A stretch of 64,000 nucleotides of DNA from Legionella spiritensis (GCF_900186965.1 NZ_LT906457.1:832501-896500), one strand, 5' to 3'. Shown: positions 18,560 to 28,424, numbered from the stretch's first letter. Numbers and translations are program-made. Notes: generated by a model from the letters alone, not told the origin.

Positions 18560-19846
18560 ATGCCTGCCAGAAAACTTTTTATGAACCCCCGATTCTCAGC
18601 CCGATTACGGGACAACCTGTCTTACCTGATGGATGCCGTCATTCAGGGGATTCCCACCGATCCTGTTTTCGCCTGTTATACGTCGTCTTCGTATGTCAGA
18701 GTCATGTCCGCGTCAAGCCTTGATGGTTTAAAAAAGCCCTATGATGAAGCGCGACAATGCCTGATAACCGCCGAGCACGATCACACCGGCATTGCCCTGG
18801 CGCTGACAACAGAGCAATCATCAACCCTGTTACGACAATATCAGACGATTTTACAGGCAATGGTGGATCATCAGGAGCAGGGGGGCAATGATCTGACCCT
18901 TGATACTGTATGCAGACTGTTTGATACGTTGTTATTAGTTGCTCTGGACGCAGTGCAAAGCGAGGAGAGCCGCAATGTATATATGTGTTTGTACAATAGC
19001 CTGCCGGAAGATTACCAACGTTATTTTGCTCAGTATTTCAAGGCAATCGAGGACTCCTTGCAGGGTGCTCCCGAAGTCAGACTCCCTTTTCTGTCAGCAT
19101 TTTTTTCCCTGTTACAGCTAGAACAGGTGCGATTATACCAGGAGGCAAAAAAGAAATTACTGGATGACAGGAAACACACCTTAAGCCCGGATGAGATTTT
19201 ATGTCCCTATACCCGCGCAAGGATAAACGTGTCCAAATCGTTGGTAACCGGGGATATAGCCGGCGATTTTGTCGATTTGATGGTCGCCATGGCGCTGCTG
19301 GCTGACGTGGGTGATGATTCGGTTGCGGAATTTCTGGCGGATCAGCCGGAAGATTATAGCAGGCGGATTCATCATAAATTGTGCGCGTATTTATGCAATC
19401 CCGCAGAGTTTTCGTTCACCTTGCAACAAACCAGTATGCTTGAAGAATCAGGAATATTGTATTTGCAAAGACAATGGCACCGTCGACACAACATGCCGCA
19501 ATACTACCCGCAATACGATCATTTATGGGATAAAGAACTTGGGCTTAAGCAAAACATCTTAAGGGTGCTCAGGGATTACAGCAAACTGGATTGCCGGGTT
19601 CCGGCCTTCTCGCTGTTTGCCACCGGTCATTGGTTCCGACATCATCACGGGTTGGTCCGATCAGCCGTTACGGCATTGTGTAACGGGGATGAACCGGTTG
19701 AGGTGATTCGTGATCTGGAAGCCAAAGCCATGGATACGCCTGATTTTAATCCGGAAGGATCATTGTCCAGACGGCTGGTATTTATTAGTCGTTTTTTGCC
19801 TTCTGCCACCGAGAATGACCAGAACCCTAGTCTTCTTTCCTGCTAA
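18560..19846 (+). CDS. Hypothetical protein with Legionella-type C-terminal domain
   Basis: About 428 residues, helical, soluble and without a signal peptide. The C-terminal 110 residues (from LRVLRDYSKLDC, through GHWFRHHHGLVRSAV near 355-370, to GSLSRRLVFISRFL) resemble a short domain that I recall from several Legionella Dot/Icm proteins (DUF5617, as in RavJ). That match is from memory and unverified. The middle has LCPYTRARINVSKSL, which looks like a U-box-style loop start, but the fit is too weak to call. The ATG at 18560 has GGA nine bases upstream; 18524 and 18551 are alternative starts. Confidence 0.55.
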   Translation: MPARKLFMNPRFSARLRDNLSYLMDAVIQGIPTDPVFACYTSSSYVRVMSASSLDGLKKPYDEARQCLITAEHDHTGIALALTTEQSSTLLRQYQTILQAMVDHQEQGGNDLTLDTVCRLFDTLLLVALDAVQSEESRNVYMCLYNSLPEDYQRYFAQYFKAIEDSLQGAPEVRLPFLSAFFSLLQLEQVRLYQEAKKKLLDDRKHTLSPDEILCPYTRARINVSKSLVTGDIAGDFVDLMVAMALLADVGDDSVAEFLADQPEDYSRRIHHKLCAYLCNPAEFSFTLQQTSMLEESGILYLQRQWHRRHNMPQYYPQYDHLWDKELGLKQNILRVLRDYSKLDCRVPAFSLFATGHWFRHHHGLVRSAVTALCNGDEPVEVIRDLEAKAMDTPDFNPEGSLSRRLVFISRFLPSATENDQNPSLLSC

Positions 19847-19915
19847 TTGCAAATGAAAGACCAGTGCATCGGGTCGCCGGTTTGGCTACCTGATAACACT
19901 GGAATGCAAAAAATA

Positions 19916-21544
19916 TCATACGAACTCTGAGTAGACGGAATTATTTGTTAATAACTCATCGGTGTCAGGCAAAATAGCTTTTTGGCGAGTTGCCAATAAG
20001 CTCAGGGGCACCACGGAGACATCGGTCTTACTATGTTTTCTCCATGCACCGATTTCAGGAGATTTGCCTTCTTCTATAGTTGGAGCCGACACCCTTAAAT
20101 CTCTGGAGTGAGCAGGCGTTTTTTTGCTGATTTGATCGGCGTAACGCTGCTCGTCTTGTGCAATGTTGCGTTTTTCCTCTTTGCTTAACGGATCAATTTT
20201 AGGCGACGACCACGACAATCGAAGCCGTAATACCAGCAAGAAGGCTTTCCAGTAGGTTAATTTCTCATAACCATGTCCGGTCGGATTTTTGATAGTGTCC
20301 TGGTATTCGGAAGGAGACAGAACCTTGATGTGTTTTACATCCGAGCGAAAATAAATGTGGTTGTCTTTTCCCCTGATCAACAATGGCTGGGTCTGGCGTT
20401 TGCTGTAATCAATTTCCGGTAGAAAGGTCAGGCCGCCATAAGCATCGGGCGTGCGCTTTTCACCGGTTTCCATCAGGCGGGCAATATCGCCCAGTGAATT
20501 GTCCATGCCATTGATCAGCATATTGCTGTTCTCAGCGTTTTGACGCTCGAAATAGGTGCCGTCCCCAAAGGCCTGGTTATCTTCCCGAATCATTTGAAAT
20601 GGTTTATCCTTCTGAGAAAATGGCGCATCTCGCTCAGGTTGAAACGGGTTGGTTACCGTAACGCTGTCTTCATTGTCCTCGTTGTGCATATTATTGACCA
20701 GGATGCTGCCCCATACTCCGAATTTTTCAGGCAGAATTCGCCGCATTGGACCAATTCGGCTTAAATGACCGCTGGCGAAATGATCGGAATAGAAGTGCAT
20801 GGCGAATAAATCACGGGCTATGGCCATGGCGTGATAACGACGGCCGAGTTCCTCAAGAGTGGTGTTGTCATCATGCCCGCGTTTAAAACCATATTGGGCC
20901 GGATCTTCTGAAATGGCTTGCAGCGCCTTGACGAGTTGTTTGGGTGTGTTGCCATCTTTTATGATAGCCGCTATCCCGATGCCTTCACCAGCCTTCTGAT
21001 GGCAGTAATAAGCCAATTCTGCCATACGCAGCGCGGAATGATGCCCCACGATATAAGCGCGCAGTGACCAGGGGGCAAAATGGGCTTCGTTGTCGGATAG
21101 TTTTTCACCATAGTCTTTCACGGTAAAGGCGAATATTAATTGCTTTAGCAGGCTGGGTATGTAACGGGATTCATCAATGGCATAGATTCGTTTAATCGCT
21201 TTTTGGGTCACGGCAGGAGACGCCAAATCATCATAAGCCTGTCTGAAGGCTTGTGCTTCATTAAGTGTTACGTGGCTACGCAGGGTTTTCTTCTTGTCAC
21301 GATAAGCTTGTAATCGTGATCCCCACCCGGCCTTTGTGTAATAATCTCCGGCCAGACAAACCACGTCTCCCGCGCTTAGCGTCAAATCAAGCGGTACCGG
21401 TACGCCGTTTACCTTGCGCATCATCGTGATGTTTAAGGGATCCTTGCTTTCAGGCGATAAATTGGTACCTCCTTTCAGATAGGGATTCTCATTAGGTGCG
21501 ATGCGAATCAGATTACCGGCATTTTTGTGTTCAGATGTTTCCAT
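19916..21544 (-). CDS. Zinc-dependent phospholipase C-like protein, PlcC/CegC1 type
   Basis: About 542 residues. The pattern of metal-ligand residues resembles the phospholipase C family of Pseudomonas fluorescens and the L. pneumophila PlcA/B/C proteins: LAGDYYT at 64-70, DNEAHFAPW at 151-159, GHHSAL at 167-172 and HFYSDHFASGH at 250-260. No Sec signal peptide is present, which matches PlcC (CegC1), a Dot/Icm effector, rather than the type II-secreted PlcA and PlcB. The tail DTDELLTNNSVYSEFV has acidic residues followed by a hydrophobic end, as in Dot/Icm signals. A GTG at 21556 is an alternative start. A PmrA-like box lies upstream. Confidence 0.65.
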   Translation of the reverse strand: METSEHKNAGNLIRIAPNENPYLKGGTNLSPESKDPLNITMMRKVNGVPVPLDLTLSAGDVVCLAGDYYTKAGWGSRLQAYRDKKKTLRSHVTLNEAQAFRQAYDDLASPAVTQKAIKRIYAIDESRYIPSLLKQLIFAFTVKDYGEKLSDNEAHFAPWSLRAYIVGHHSALRMAELAYYCHQKAGEGIGIAAIIKDGNTPKQLVKALQAISEDPAQYGFKRGHDDNTTLEELGRRYHAMAIARDLFAMHFYSDHFASGHLSRIGPMRRILPEKFGVWGSILVNNMHNEDNEDSVTVTNPFQPERDAPFSQKDKPFQMIREDNQAFGDGTYFERQNAENSNMLINGMDNSLGDIARLMETGEKRTPDAYGGLTFLPEIDYSKRQTQPLLIRGKDNHIYFRSDVKHIKVLSPSEYQDTIKNPTGHGYEKLTYWKAFLLVLRLRLSWSSPKIDPLSKEEKRNIAQDEQRYADQISKKTPAHSRDLRVSAPTIEEGKSPEIGAWRKHSKTDVSVVPLSLLATRQKAILPDTDELLTNNSVYSEFV

Positions 21545-21589
21545 AAAAACAACCACATGAAGACTAATTAAACAAAATGATACTTGATA

Positions 21590-21598
21590 AACATTAAG
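21590..21598 (-). promoter_or_regulatory. PmrA-like box upstream of the PlcC-like gene
   Basis: On the minus strand the sequence CTTAATGTT matches 8 of 9 positions of the Legionella PmrA element cTTAATatT, 46 bases before the start codon. The L. pneumophila homologue CegC1 belongs to genes found through this element, so the match is meaningful in context. A short motif like this also occurs by chance. Confidence 0.45.
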
Positions 21599-21683
21599 GA
21601 AGCCTTAGGTTACGGTAATTTTTTCTATACATTCCGGGAAAAATGCTACTATTACCATTTCTATTTGCCGAGAGATTCCTTAT

Positions 21684-22751
21684 ATGTCCAAACGTGGTGA
21701 TTCCTTGTTCCTGCGCGCCCTGGCGCGAAAGCCGGTGTCGCGCACCCCGGTTTGGCTGATGCGCCAGGCCGGCCGTTATTTGCCGGAATACCGCAAGGTA
21801 AGAGAGCAGGCCGGTGATTTTTTAAGCCTTTGCAAAAATCCGGAACTGGCTTGTGAGGTGACGTTGCAACCTTTGCGCCGTTATGCCCTGGATGCCGCCA
21901 TTTTATTTTCCGATATTCTGACCATTCCTGATGCCATGGGGCTGGGACTTTATTTCGCCGAAGGCGAAGGGCCCGGATTTCATCGCCCATTGAAGAGCAT
22001 GCAGGCTATCGCGGATTTGCCTTCTGGCGATGTCATGGACAAATTGACTTACGTGACGGACGCCGCGCGCCTGATTCGCAGGGAAATGCCGGAAGAGTTG
22101 CCATTAATAGGCTTTTCCGGAAGCCCCTGGACACTCGCCTGCTATATGGTGGAAGGTGCGAGCAGCCGGGATTTTAAACGTATGCTGAGCCTTCTCTACA
22201 ACCAACCGGAGGCGGCGCATTTATTACTTGCCAAGCTGACTGAGGCCGTGACTGTCTACCTGGCTGAACAAGTCAGGGCGGGCGTCGACGCGTTAATGAT
22301 CTTTGATACCTGGGGCGGCTTGTTGTCCACGCCGAATTATCAGGCCTTTTCCCTGAATTACATGGCCGCTGTGGTACGGCAGTTGAAAAAACAATACCCG
22401 TCTATCCCTGTGATTTTGTTTACCAAAGGAGGCGGGCAATGGCTTCAGGCTATGGCTGAAACCGGGTGTGATGCCCTGGGTCTCGACTGGACCTGCGAGT
22501 TGAGCCGCGCGCGTCGGGAAGTTGGGGAGCAGGTTGCCTTGCAAGGTAATCTGGATCCGGCAGTATTGTTGGCGAACGAGGAAGTCATCCGCGCGCAGGT
22601 GCGCCAGATTCTGGCTTCTTTTGGCCATGGCAGCGGGCATGTTTTTAATCTGGGGCACGGGATTACGCCGGACGTACCTCCCGAGCATGTGTCTATAATG
22701 ATAGATACGGTACGAGAATACAGTCCACAATATCATCGAGGTGAACCATGA
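21684..22751 (+). CDS. hemE: Uroporphyrinogen decarboxylase
   Basis: HemE removes four carboxyl groups from uroporphyrinogen III to give coproporphyrinogen III in haem synthesis. The 355-residue protein carries the first signature [16 protein letters not shown] near 21-36. The second signature region is [16 protein letters not shown], and the conserved FNLGHGI is near the C-terminus. A GAGAG sequence precedes the ATG. Its stop overlaps the start of the next gene (ATGA), so hemE and the hydrolase are one translationally coupled operon. Confidence 0.95.
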   Translation: MSKRGDSLFLRALARKPVSRTPVWLMRQAGRYLPEYRKVREQAGDFLSLCKNPELACEVTLQPLRRYALDAAILFSDILTIPDAMGLGLYFAEGEGPGFHRPLKSMQAIADLPSGDVMDKLTYVTDAARLIRREMPEELPLIGFSGSPWTLACYMVEGASSRDFKRMLSLLYNQPEAAHLLLAKLTEAVTVYLAEQVRAGVDALMIFDTWGGLLSTPNYQAFSLNYMAAVVRQLKKQYPSIPVILFTKGGGQWLQAMAETGCDALGLDWTCELSRARREVGEQVALQGNLDPAVLLANEEVIRAQVRQILASFGHGSGHVFNLGHGITPDVPPEHVSIMIDTVREYSPQYHRGEP

Positions 22752-23737
22752 TCGTTGCCAGTGAATTCAGACCGGCCTGGTGGCTGGCGAACGCACACGG
22801 ACAAACCCTGTTTCCCACGTTAACCCGGAAAATCAGGGCGCAGGTGGATTATAACGAACGCGTTGAACTGCCGGACGGCGATTTTATTGATTTGGCCTGG
22901 ATGGTTAACGGCGTCGACAAGGACGCGCCCCTGGTGATTTTGCTGCATGGTTTGGGCGGCAGCATCCAATCCACCTATGCGGGAGGATTGATGTCAGCGT
23001 TTAATCGCTGCGGATGGCGGGCTATGTTGATGCACTTTCGGGGAGCCGGCGAGGAGCCTAATCGGTTGCCTCGCGCCTATCACTCCGGTGATACCGCGGA
23101 TTTGGATTATTTATTACGTTTGCTGACCGAACGGGAACCGGACACACGCAAGGCGGTTGTTGGTGTGTCTCTGGGCGGTAACGTCTTGCTGAAATGGCTG
23201 GGTGAGCAGAGAAAACAAACCTTGATTGACACGGCTGTTGCCGTGTCGGTTCCGTTTGAGTTGCGCCTTGTCGCGGACAAGATGACCCAGGGGTTTGCCC
23301 GTGTTTATCAGGCTTATTTGTTGCGTAGTCTGAAAAAAGTGTTTAGCCGTAAAACCAAAATGCTGAACGGAGAATTACCACCTGCCCTGACTCAAATGGA
23401 TCAATGCCGCTGTTTCTGGACCTTTGATGAGAAAGTGACGGCACCCCTGCATGGTTTCCCGCATGTTCACGCTTATTATCGCCGTGCCAGCTCACGTCCG
23501 TTCCTGCGTTATATTGAAACACCAACCTTGATTATCCATGCCTGCGATGATCCGTTTATGACACCGGATGTATTACCTTCGGCTTATGAACTGTCCAAGG
23601 ATGTCACCCTGGAATTGAGTGAGAAAGGCGGGCATGTCGGGTTTATTACCGGGAATATGCCCGGATTTCCGGTATACTGGCTGGAAGAGCGGATCCCGGC
23701 GCATTTGCGAGCTTATCTAACACAGGTTTTCAATTAG
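22748..23737 (+). CDS. YheT family alpha/beta hydrolase
   Basis: This 329-residue serine hydrolase has the oxyanion segment LLHGLGGS (65-72), a nucleophile elbow GVSLGGN with Ser141, an acid residue in [11 protein letters not shown] and the catalytic histidine in GGHVGF. The N-terminal [17 protein letters not shown] is the family signature of YheT/embryogenesis-associated hydrolases. The physiological ester is unknown. It overlaps hemE by four bases; the partnership is common in operon terms but does not reveal function. Confidence 0.88.
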   Translation: MIVASEFRPAWWLANAHGQTLFPTLTRKIRAQVDYNERVELPDGDFIDLAWMVNGVDKDAPLVILLHGLGGSIQSTYAGGLMSAFNRCGWRAMLMHFRGAGEEPNRLPRAYHSGDTADLDYLLRLLTEREPDTRKAVVGVSLGGNVLLKWLGEQRKQTLIDTAVAVSVPFELRLVADKMTQGFARVYQAYLLRSLKKVFSRKTKMLNGELPPALTQMDQCRCFWTFDEKVTAPLHGFPHVHAYYRRASSRPFLRYIETPTLIIHACDDPFMTPDVLPSAYELSKDVTLELSEKGGHVGFITGNMPGFPVYWLEERIPAHLRAYLTQVFN

Positions 23738-23781
23738 GCTCTTGCCTTTTATCGGCTGCAAAAGTTTTTTATAAAAGAGCG

Positions 23782-24162
23782 GTAGTCCGTAAGGAGGCCT
23801 GCGGCCGTATTGCGGGTTTTATGTTCCAATATGGCACCAGGAGATCAGCGGGTGCTTGGGTGAACGTTGTCCCGCATTTCGGCTTCGCCTTCATGACGGG
23901 CTACATGTTTTTTGTAAAAGAACCGTAGCCCGTAAGGAGGCCTGCGGCCGTATTGCGGGTTTTATGTTCCAATATGGCACCAGGAGATCAGGTGGTGCTC
24001 GGGTGAACGTTGTCCCGCATTTCGGCTTCGCCTTCATGACGGGCTACATGTTTTTTGTAAAAGAGCGGTAGTCCGTAAGGAGGCCTGTGGCCGTATTGCG
24101 GGTTTGATGTGCCACTGATGAACGTTTTCCCCCATTACGGCTTCGCCTTCATGACGGGCTAC
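23782..24162. repeat. Second tandem array of three REP/BIME units (family A)
   Basis: Units start at 23782, 23925 and 24068 with an exact period of 143 bases. The first two are 123 bases; the third is 95 bases because the central linker is deleted. Ends are GTAG(C/T)CCG and CGGGCTAC, with AAGGAGGCCTGCGGCCGTA inside. The spacer ATGTTTTTTGTAAAA is the same as in the array at 7959, showing that unit plus spacer is the amplified module. The array fills the 450-base gap between the yheT-like gene and the 3' end of the DAHP synthase gene. Confidence 0.9.
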
Positions 24163-24185
24163 AAGGGCTGCTACCGCAAAATAAT

Positions 24186-25517
24186 TTAAGAATAAAACTG
24201 CCTGCTTAGCTGTAAAGCCATTTCCAGGGATTGTTCGTAATTAAGTCGCGGGTCAACCAGACTGCGATAGGCGTGCTTTAAATCCTCTTCATTCAGTCCT
24301 CGTGCACCACCGGTGCATTCGGTGACATTCTCGCCGGTCAGTTCAAAATGAACACCACCCAAATAGCTGCCCATTTTTTGATGGATAGTAACGGCTTGCC
24401 GCAATTCGGACAATATGTTGTCAAAGCGGCGGGTTTTAATGCCTTTTGCGGTGGTTTCCGTGTTGCCGTGCATGGGATCGCAAGACCAGGTCACCGGATA
24501 ATCCGTAGATTTGACCGCTTCAATGAGGGGCGGAAGCAACTGTTCGATCTGGTCGGCGCCAAGCCGGGTAATCAGTAATACGCGACCTTCTTCCCGTTCG
24601 GGATTGGCGATTTTCAGAACATCCTGCAGCCATTCCCTGGTTGCTGACGGGCCTATTTTAATGCCGATGGGATTTTGGACGCCGCGTAAAAACTCCAGAT
24701 GGGCGCTTTCCAGTTGGGCGGTGCGCATACCAATCCACGGTAGATGGGTCGATAAATCATACCAGTGCCTGTCATGGGATTTTCGCGTCAATGCCTGTTC
24801 GTAATGAAGGTGTAACGCTTCGTGAGACGTATAAAAATCGACTTTATTCAGGTTGCTGCTGCTCAGGCCGTCGATGCAATCGAGGAAATCGAGAGAGTCG
24901 GCAATGGAGCGGACAATAGCGTGATATTCTTCCGCCTGGCCCGAATGTTCCACGAAACCGAGATCCCAGCGCTGCGGGTGATGCAAATCGGCAAAGCCCC
25001 CATCCAGCAATGCTCTGATATAGTTAAGGGTCATTGCGGCACAACTGTAACCTTGCAGCATCAGTTTGGGATTAGGGGTTCGTGACCGCGCGTTAAATTC
25101 CGGGGAGTTGACCAGATCACCGCGGTAACTGGGCAATGTTACCCCGTCAATGGTTTCAAAATCGGATGAGCGCGGTTTGGCGTATTGGCCGGCTATGCGG
25201 CCAATCCGAATAATGGGTTTACGCATCCCGTGCAAAAGAACCAGACTCATTTGTAAAAGAATTTTGAGTTTATTGCTGATAATATCCGTGCGGCAATCCT
25301 CGAACGATTCCGCACAATCCCCGCCCTGCAGGATAAACGCCTGTCCACGTCCGGCGAGAGCTATGGCTTTTTTTAGTCGGAGAATCTCTCCGCTGGTAAC
25401 CAGGGGAGGAAGTTGACACAGTTGATCAACAACCTTTTTCAGCTGGACTTCATCCGGGTAAACGGCTGCCTGCTGGTACGAAAATTTCTGCCAGGAAACA
25501 GGAGACCAAGAACGCAT
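24186..25517 (-). CDS. Class II (plant-type) 3-deoxy-7-phosphoheptulonate synthase
   Basis: DAHP synthase condenses phosphoenolpyruvate and erythrose-4-phosphate, the first step of the shikimate pathway. The 443-residue protein is of class II, seen in RGQAFILQGGDCAESF, KPIIRIGRIAGQYAKPRS, GIKIGPSA, WSCDPMHGN and GGVHFELTGENVTEC. These contain the metal-binding Cys, His, Glu and Asp residues. The ATG at 25517 has AAAGG six bases upstream; an in-frame ATG 17 codons earlier is not needed. It stands alone, with grpE divergent. Confidence 0.92.
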   Translation of the reverse strand: MRSWSPVSWQKFSYQQAAVYPDEVQLKKVVDQLCQLPPLVTSGEILRLKKAIALAGRGQAFILQGGDCAESFEDCRTDIISNKLKILLQMSLVLLHGMRKPIIRIGRIAGQYAKPRSSDFETIDGVTLPSYRGDLVNSPEFNARSRTPNPKLMLQGYSCAAMTLNYIRALLDGGFADLHHPQRWDLGFVEHSGQAEEYHAIVRSIADSLDFLDCIDGLSSSNLNKVDFYTSHEALHLHYEQALTRKSHDRHWYDLSTHLPWIGMRTAQLESAHLEFLRGVQNPIGIKIGPSATREWLQDVLKIANPEREEGRVLLITRLGADQIEQLLPPLIEAVKSTDYPVTWSCDPMHGNTETTAKGIKTRRFDNILSELRQAVTIHQKMGSYLGGVHFELTGENVTECTGGARGLNEEDLKHAYRSLVDPRLNYEQSLEMALQLSRQFYS

Positions 25518-25666
25518 ACAAAACCTTTCATGATAAAAATACTGGAATGCGGCTTCAATGAATGACATGAGGCCACAAAGCCTAGTATGCGCTGAATGTA
25601 CAAATGGTGCAAGCGGAATGCGTTTGCAGGTAGCCTATCGAATTTCACATATTCTTGTTTTAAAGC

Positions 25667-25694
25667 CTTGAATTTTAAAATTCTGACCCCAGTT
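25667..25694 (+). promoter_or_regulatory. Sigma-32 heat-shock promoter of grpE
   Basis: CTTGAA (25667-25672) is followed after 14 bases by CCCCAGTT (25687-25694), matching the RpoH consensus CTTGAA-N13-15-CCCCATnT in all but one or two positions. It lies 31 bases before the grpE ATG. Confidence 0.8.
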
Positions 25695-25725
25695 TACGAA
25701 AATCGGTTGAATTGAGGATGTTCGC

Positions 25726-26352
25726 ATGAGTGATGATAAAACAAAAAAATGGCAGAAAATTAAAGAAGATCATGAGCCAGGTATTGAAAATGAAGAATCA
25801 GCACATGACTTTGATGAGGATGAAGAGGAAGAGGTTTCCGGATTCGGGAGCGCGCTGGATCATCCCAGTTATACCGCATTGGAGGAAAAATTAACCCTTG
25901 CCGAACAGAAAGCCCATGAAAATTGGGAAAAATCGGTGCGGGCTCTGGCGGAACTTGAAAACGTCCGCCGTCGGGCAGAACGTGATGTGGCTAACGCCCA
26001 CCGTTACGGTCAAGAAAAAATCATCGCATCCCTGCTTCCCGTGATTGATAGCCTGGAGCAGGCCATACAACTTGCGGATAAGGACAAGCATGGCGCGATG
26101 TATGAAGGGTTACAATTGACTATGAAACTGTTTCTGGACGTTCTTGAAAAACAGGATGTTTATCAAATAGACCCGTCAGGAGAGCCGTTCAATCCTCAGG
26201 AGCACGAGGCCATGACCATGCAGGAAACGGCCGAAGCGAAACCTAATTCCGTATTGACGGTTTTTCAGAAAGGATACCGCCTGAATGATCGAATCATTCG
26301 TCCGGCACGGGTTATCGTCGCCAAATCGAAATCCACGGATGAAAATACTTGA
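25726..26352 (+). CDS. grpE: Nucleotide exchange factor GrpE
   Basis: GrpE releases ADP from DnaK. The 208-residue protein has an acidic disordered N-terminus (about 1-45, including an EDEEEE run). A long coiled-coil helix follows (about 50-110, with WEKSVRALAELENVRRRAERDV). The C-terminal beta domain ends with NPQEHEAMTMQET and VFQKGYRLNDRIIRPARVIVAK, the family signature. It is preceded by a sigma-32 promoter and followed after 78 bases by dnaK, which has its own. Confidence 0.95.
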   Translation: MSDDKTKKWQKIKEDHEPGIENEESAHDFDEDEEEEVSGFGSALDHPSYTALEEKLTLAEQKAHENWEKSVRALAELENVRRRAERDVANAHRYGQEKIIASLLPVIDSLEQAIQLADKDKHGAMYEGLQLTMKLFLDVLEKQDVYQIDPSGEPFNPQEHEAMTMQETAEAKPNSVLTVFQKGYRLNDRIIRPARVIVAKSKSTDENT

Positions 26353-26359
26353 ATGGATG

Positions 26360-26387
26360 CTTGAAATTTATATTTTTTCCCCCATAT
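26360..26387 (+). promoter_or_regulatory. Sigma-32 heat-shock promoter of dnaK
   Basis: CTTGAA (26360-26365) is followed after 14 bases by CCCCATAT (26380-26387), a perfect RpoH match, in the 78-base gap between grpE and dnaK. It lets dnaK be made independently of, and in excess over, grpE. Confidence 0.82.
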
Positions 26388-26430
26388 GACAAACAATACA
26401 AATTAATATAATGAGCGGAGCAATACTACA

Positions 26431-28380
26431 ATGGCAAAGATTATCGGAATTGACCTTGGCACAACGAATTCATGCGTGGCTGTCATGGAAGGTGATAAAC
26501 CTCGTGTTATTGAAAACAGCGAAGGGCATCGAACCACACCATCCATCGTTGCGTTTACCGACGATGATGAAATACTGGTTGGACAGGCCGCCAAACGGCA
26601 GGCCGTCACCAATCCGGATAAAACGCTGTTTGCCGTAAAACGCTTGATTGGCCGTAGATTTGACGACTCGGTTGTACAAAAAGATATTAAAATGGTTCCG
26701 TACAAAATTGTTAAGGCCGATAATGGTGACGCCTGGGTTAAAGTCAAAGGCCAGGATAAGGCGCCGCCGCAGATTTCCGCGGAAGTACTGCGCAAAATGA
26801 AAAAAACGGCGGAAGATTATCTCGGTGAGGAAGTCAAGGAAGCTGTGATCACCGTACCTGCTTATTTTAATGATTCCCAACGTCAGGCGACCAAAGACGC
26901 CGGACGTATCGCCGGTCTTGAAGTGAAACGTATCATTAACGAACCGACGGCAGCGGCTCTGGCTTATGGTATGGACAAAAAACGCGGCGATTCCGTTATC
27001 GCCGTGTATGACCTTGGCGGCGGTACCTTTGATATATCCATTATTGAAATCGCGGAAGTCGATGGCGAGCATCAATTTGAAGTACTTGCTACCAACGGGG
27101 ATACCTTCCTGGGCGGTGAGGATTTTGATTTGGCCTTGATTGAATATCTGGCTGCGGAATTCAAGAAAGACACCGGCATTGATCTGCATAGCGATCCGTT
27201 GGCATTGCAACGGCTCAAGGAAGCGGCTGAAAAAGCCAAAATCGAGCTGTCCTCCGCGCAACAAACCGATGTGAATTTACCTTACATCACTGCGGACGCT
27301 TCCGGCCCGAAACACATGAATATTAAATTGACCCGAGCCAAACTGGAGTCGCTGGTTGAAAAGCTGGTTGAGCGCACGGTCGAGCCTTGTAAAACAGCGC
27401 TGAAAGACGCTGGCCTGAAGGTGTCTCAGATTAATGAAGTTATTCTGGTCGGCGGACAGACAAGAATGCCTCTGGTGCAAAAAACGGTTCAGGACTTCTT
27501 TGGCAAGGAACCGCGTAAAGATGTAAACCCTGATGAAGCCGTAGCCGTTGGTGCCGCCATTCAGGCTGCCGTTTTATCAGGCGATGTGAAAGATATTCTG
27601 TTGCTGGACGTGACCCCGTTGTCTTTGGGTATCGAAACGTTGGGTGGTGTCATGACCAAGCTTATTGAAAAAAATACCACCATTCCCACCAAGGCCAACC
27701 AGGTATTTTCGACAGCCGATGACAATCAGACGGCCGTGACGGTGCATGTGCTGCAAGGTGAGCGGGAACAGGCGTCCGCCAATAAGTCATTGGGACGATT
27801 TGATTTAAGTGATATTCCGTCGGCTCCCCGTGGTGTGCCGCAAATTGAAGTGACGTTTGATATCGATGCGAATGGTATACTTAACGTATCTGCCAAAGAC
27901 AAGGCGACGGGTAAGGCCCAATCCATTGTGATTAAGGCGTCCAGTGGTTTGAGTGACGAGGAAGTCGAAGCCATGGTCAAGGATGCCCAGTCTCATGCCG
28001 AGGAAGACAAGAAATTCAAGGAAATGACCGAGATTCGTAATCAGGCGGACAGCTTGATTCATACCAGTGAAAAATCATTGAAAGATTTGGCCAATGAATT
28101 GTCTGAAGATGAGAAAAACGGCATTGAGTCCGCCATTTCAGAATTGAAAGAAGCGGTAAAAGGCAATGACAAAGCCCATATCGAAGAGAAAATAAAAGTG
28201 CTGACCGACGCGTCTTCTAAAATGGCGGAACGAATTTACGCCAAAAAAGCGTCAGAAGGCGAGGCAGGCGCCAGTGCGGCAGGCGGCCATGAGCAACCTC
28301 AGGAATCAACCGGCAAAACGGATGAAGGCGTCGTTGATGCCGAATTTGAGGAAGTTCATGATGAGGACAAGAATAAATAG
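26431..28380 (+). CDS. dnaK: Molecular chaperone DnaK (Hsp70)
   Basis: A 649-residue Hsp70. The ATPase domain begins [18 protein letters not shown] and has the phosphate 2 and adenosine motifs ([24 protein letters not shown]). The interdomain linker [22 protein letters not shown] leads into the substrate-binding domain, a helical lid and the terminal charged tail VDAEFEEV, which binds J-domain proteins. Length and motifs match E. coli DnaK (638). A short gap with a hairpin and then dnaJ follow. Confidence 0.97.
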   Translation: MAKIIGIDLGTTNSCVAVMEGDKPRVIENSEGHRTTPSIVAFTDDDEILVGQAAKRQAVTNPDKTLFAVKRLIGRRFDDSVVQKDIKMVPYKIVKADNGDAWVKVKGQDKAPPQISAEVLRKMKKTAEDYLGEEVKEAVITVPAYFNDSQRQATKDAGRIAGLEVKRIINEPTAAALAYGMDKKRGDSVIAVYDLGGGTFDISIIEIAEVDGEHQFEVLATNGDTFLGGEDFDLALIEYLAAEFKKDTGIDLHSDPLALQRLKEAAEKAKIELSSAQQTDVNLPYITADASGPKHMNIKLTRAKLESLVEKLVERTVEPCKTALKDAGLKVSQINEVILVGGQTRMPLVQKTVQDFFGKEPRKDVNPDEAVAVGAAIQAAVLSGDVKDILLLDVTPLSLGIETLGGVMTKLIEKNTTIPTKANQVFSTADDNQTAVTVHVLQGEREQASANKSLGRFDLSDIPSAPRGVPQIEVTFDIDANGILNVSAKDKATGKAQSIVIKASSGLSDEEVEAMVKDAQSHAEEDKKFKEMTEIRNQADSLIHTSEKSLKDLANELSEDEKNGIESAISELKEAVKGNDKAHIEEKIKVLTDASSKMAERIYAKKASEGEAGASAAGGHEQPQESTGKTDEGVVDAEFEEVHDEDKNK

Positions 28381-28424
28381 AAAGGACGTCAGGTGCCACG
28401 TACTTGTCTGGTGCATTTTTTGTA

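Noticed and set aside
23738-24185. Repeated array as a CRISPR
   Set aside because: Units of 143 bases with palindromic halves and a conserved linker are not short direct repeats with unique spacers; no cas genes are present.
26470-27264. Long minus-strand open frame (264 codons) inside dnaK
   Set aside because: It lies antisense to a fully convincing dnaK and has the composition of a reverse complement of coding DNA; it has no family similarity or ribosome binding site.
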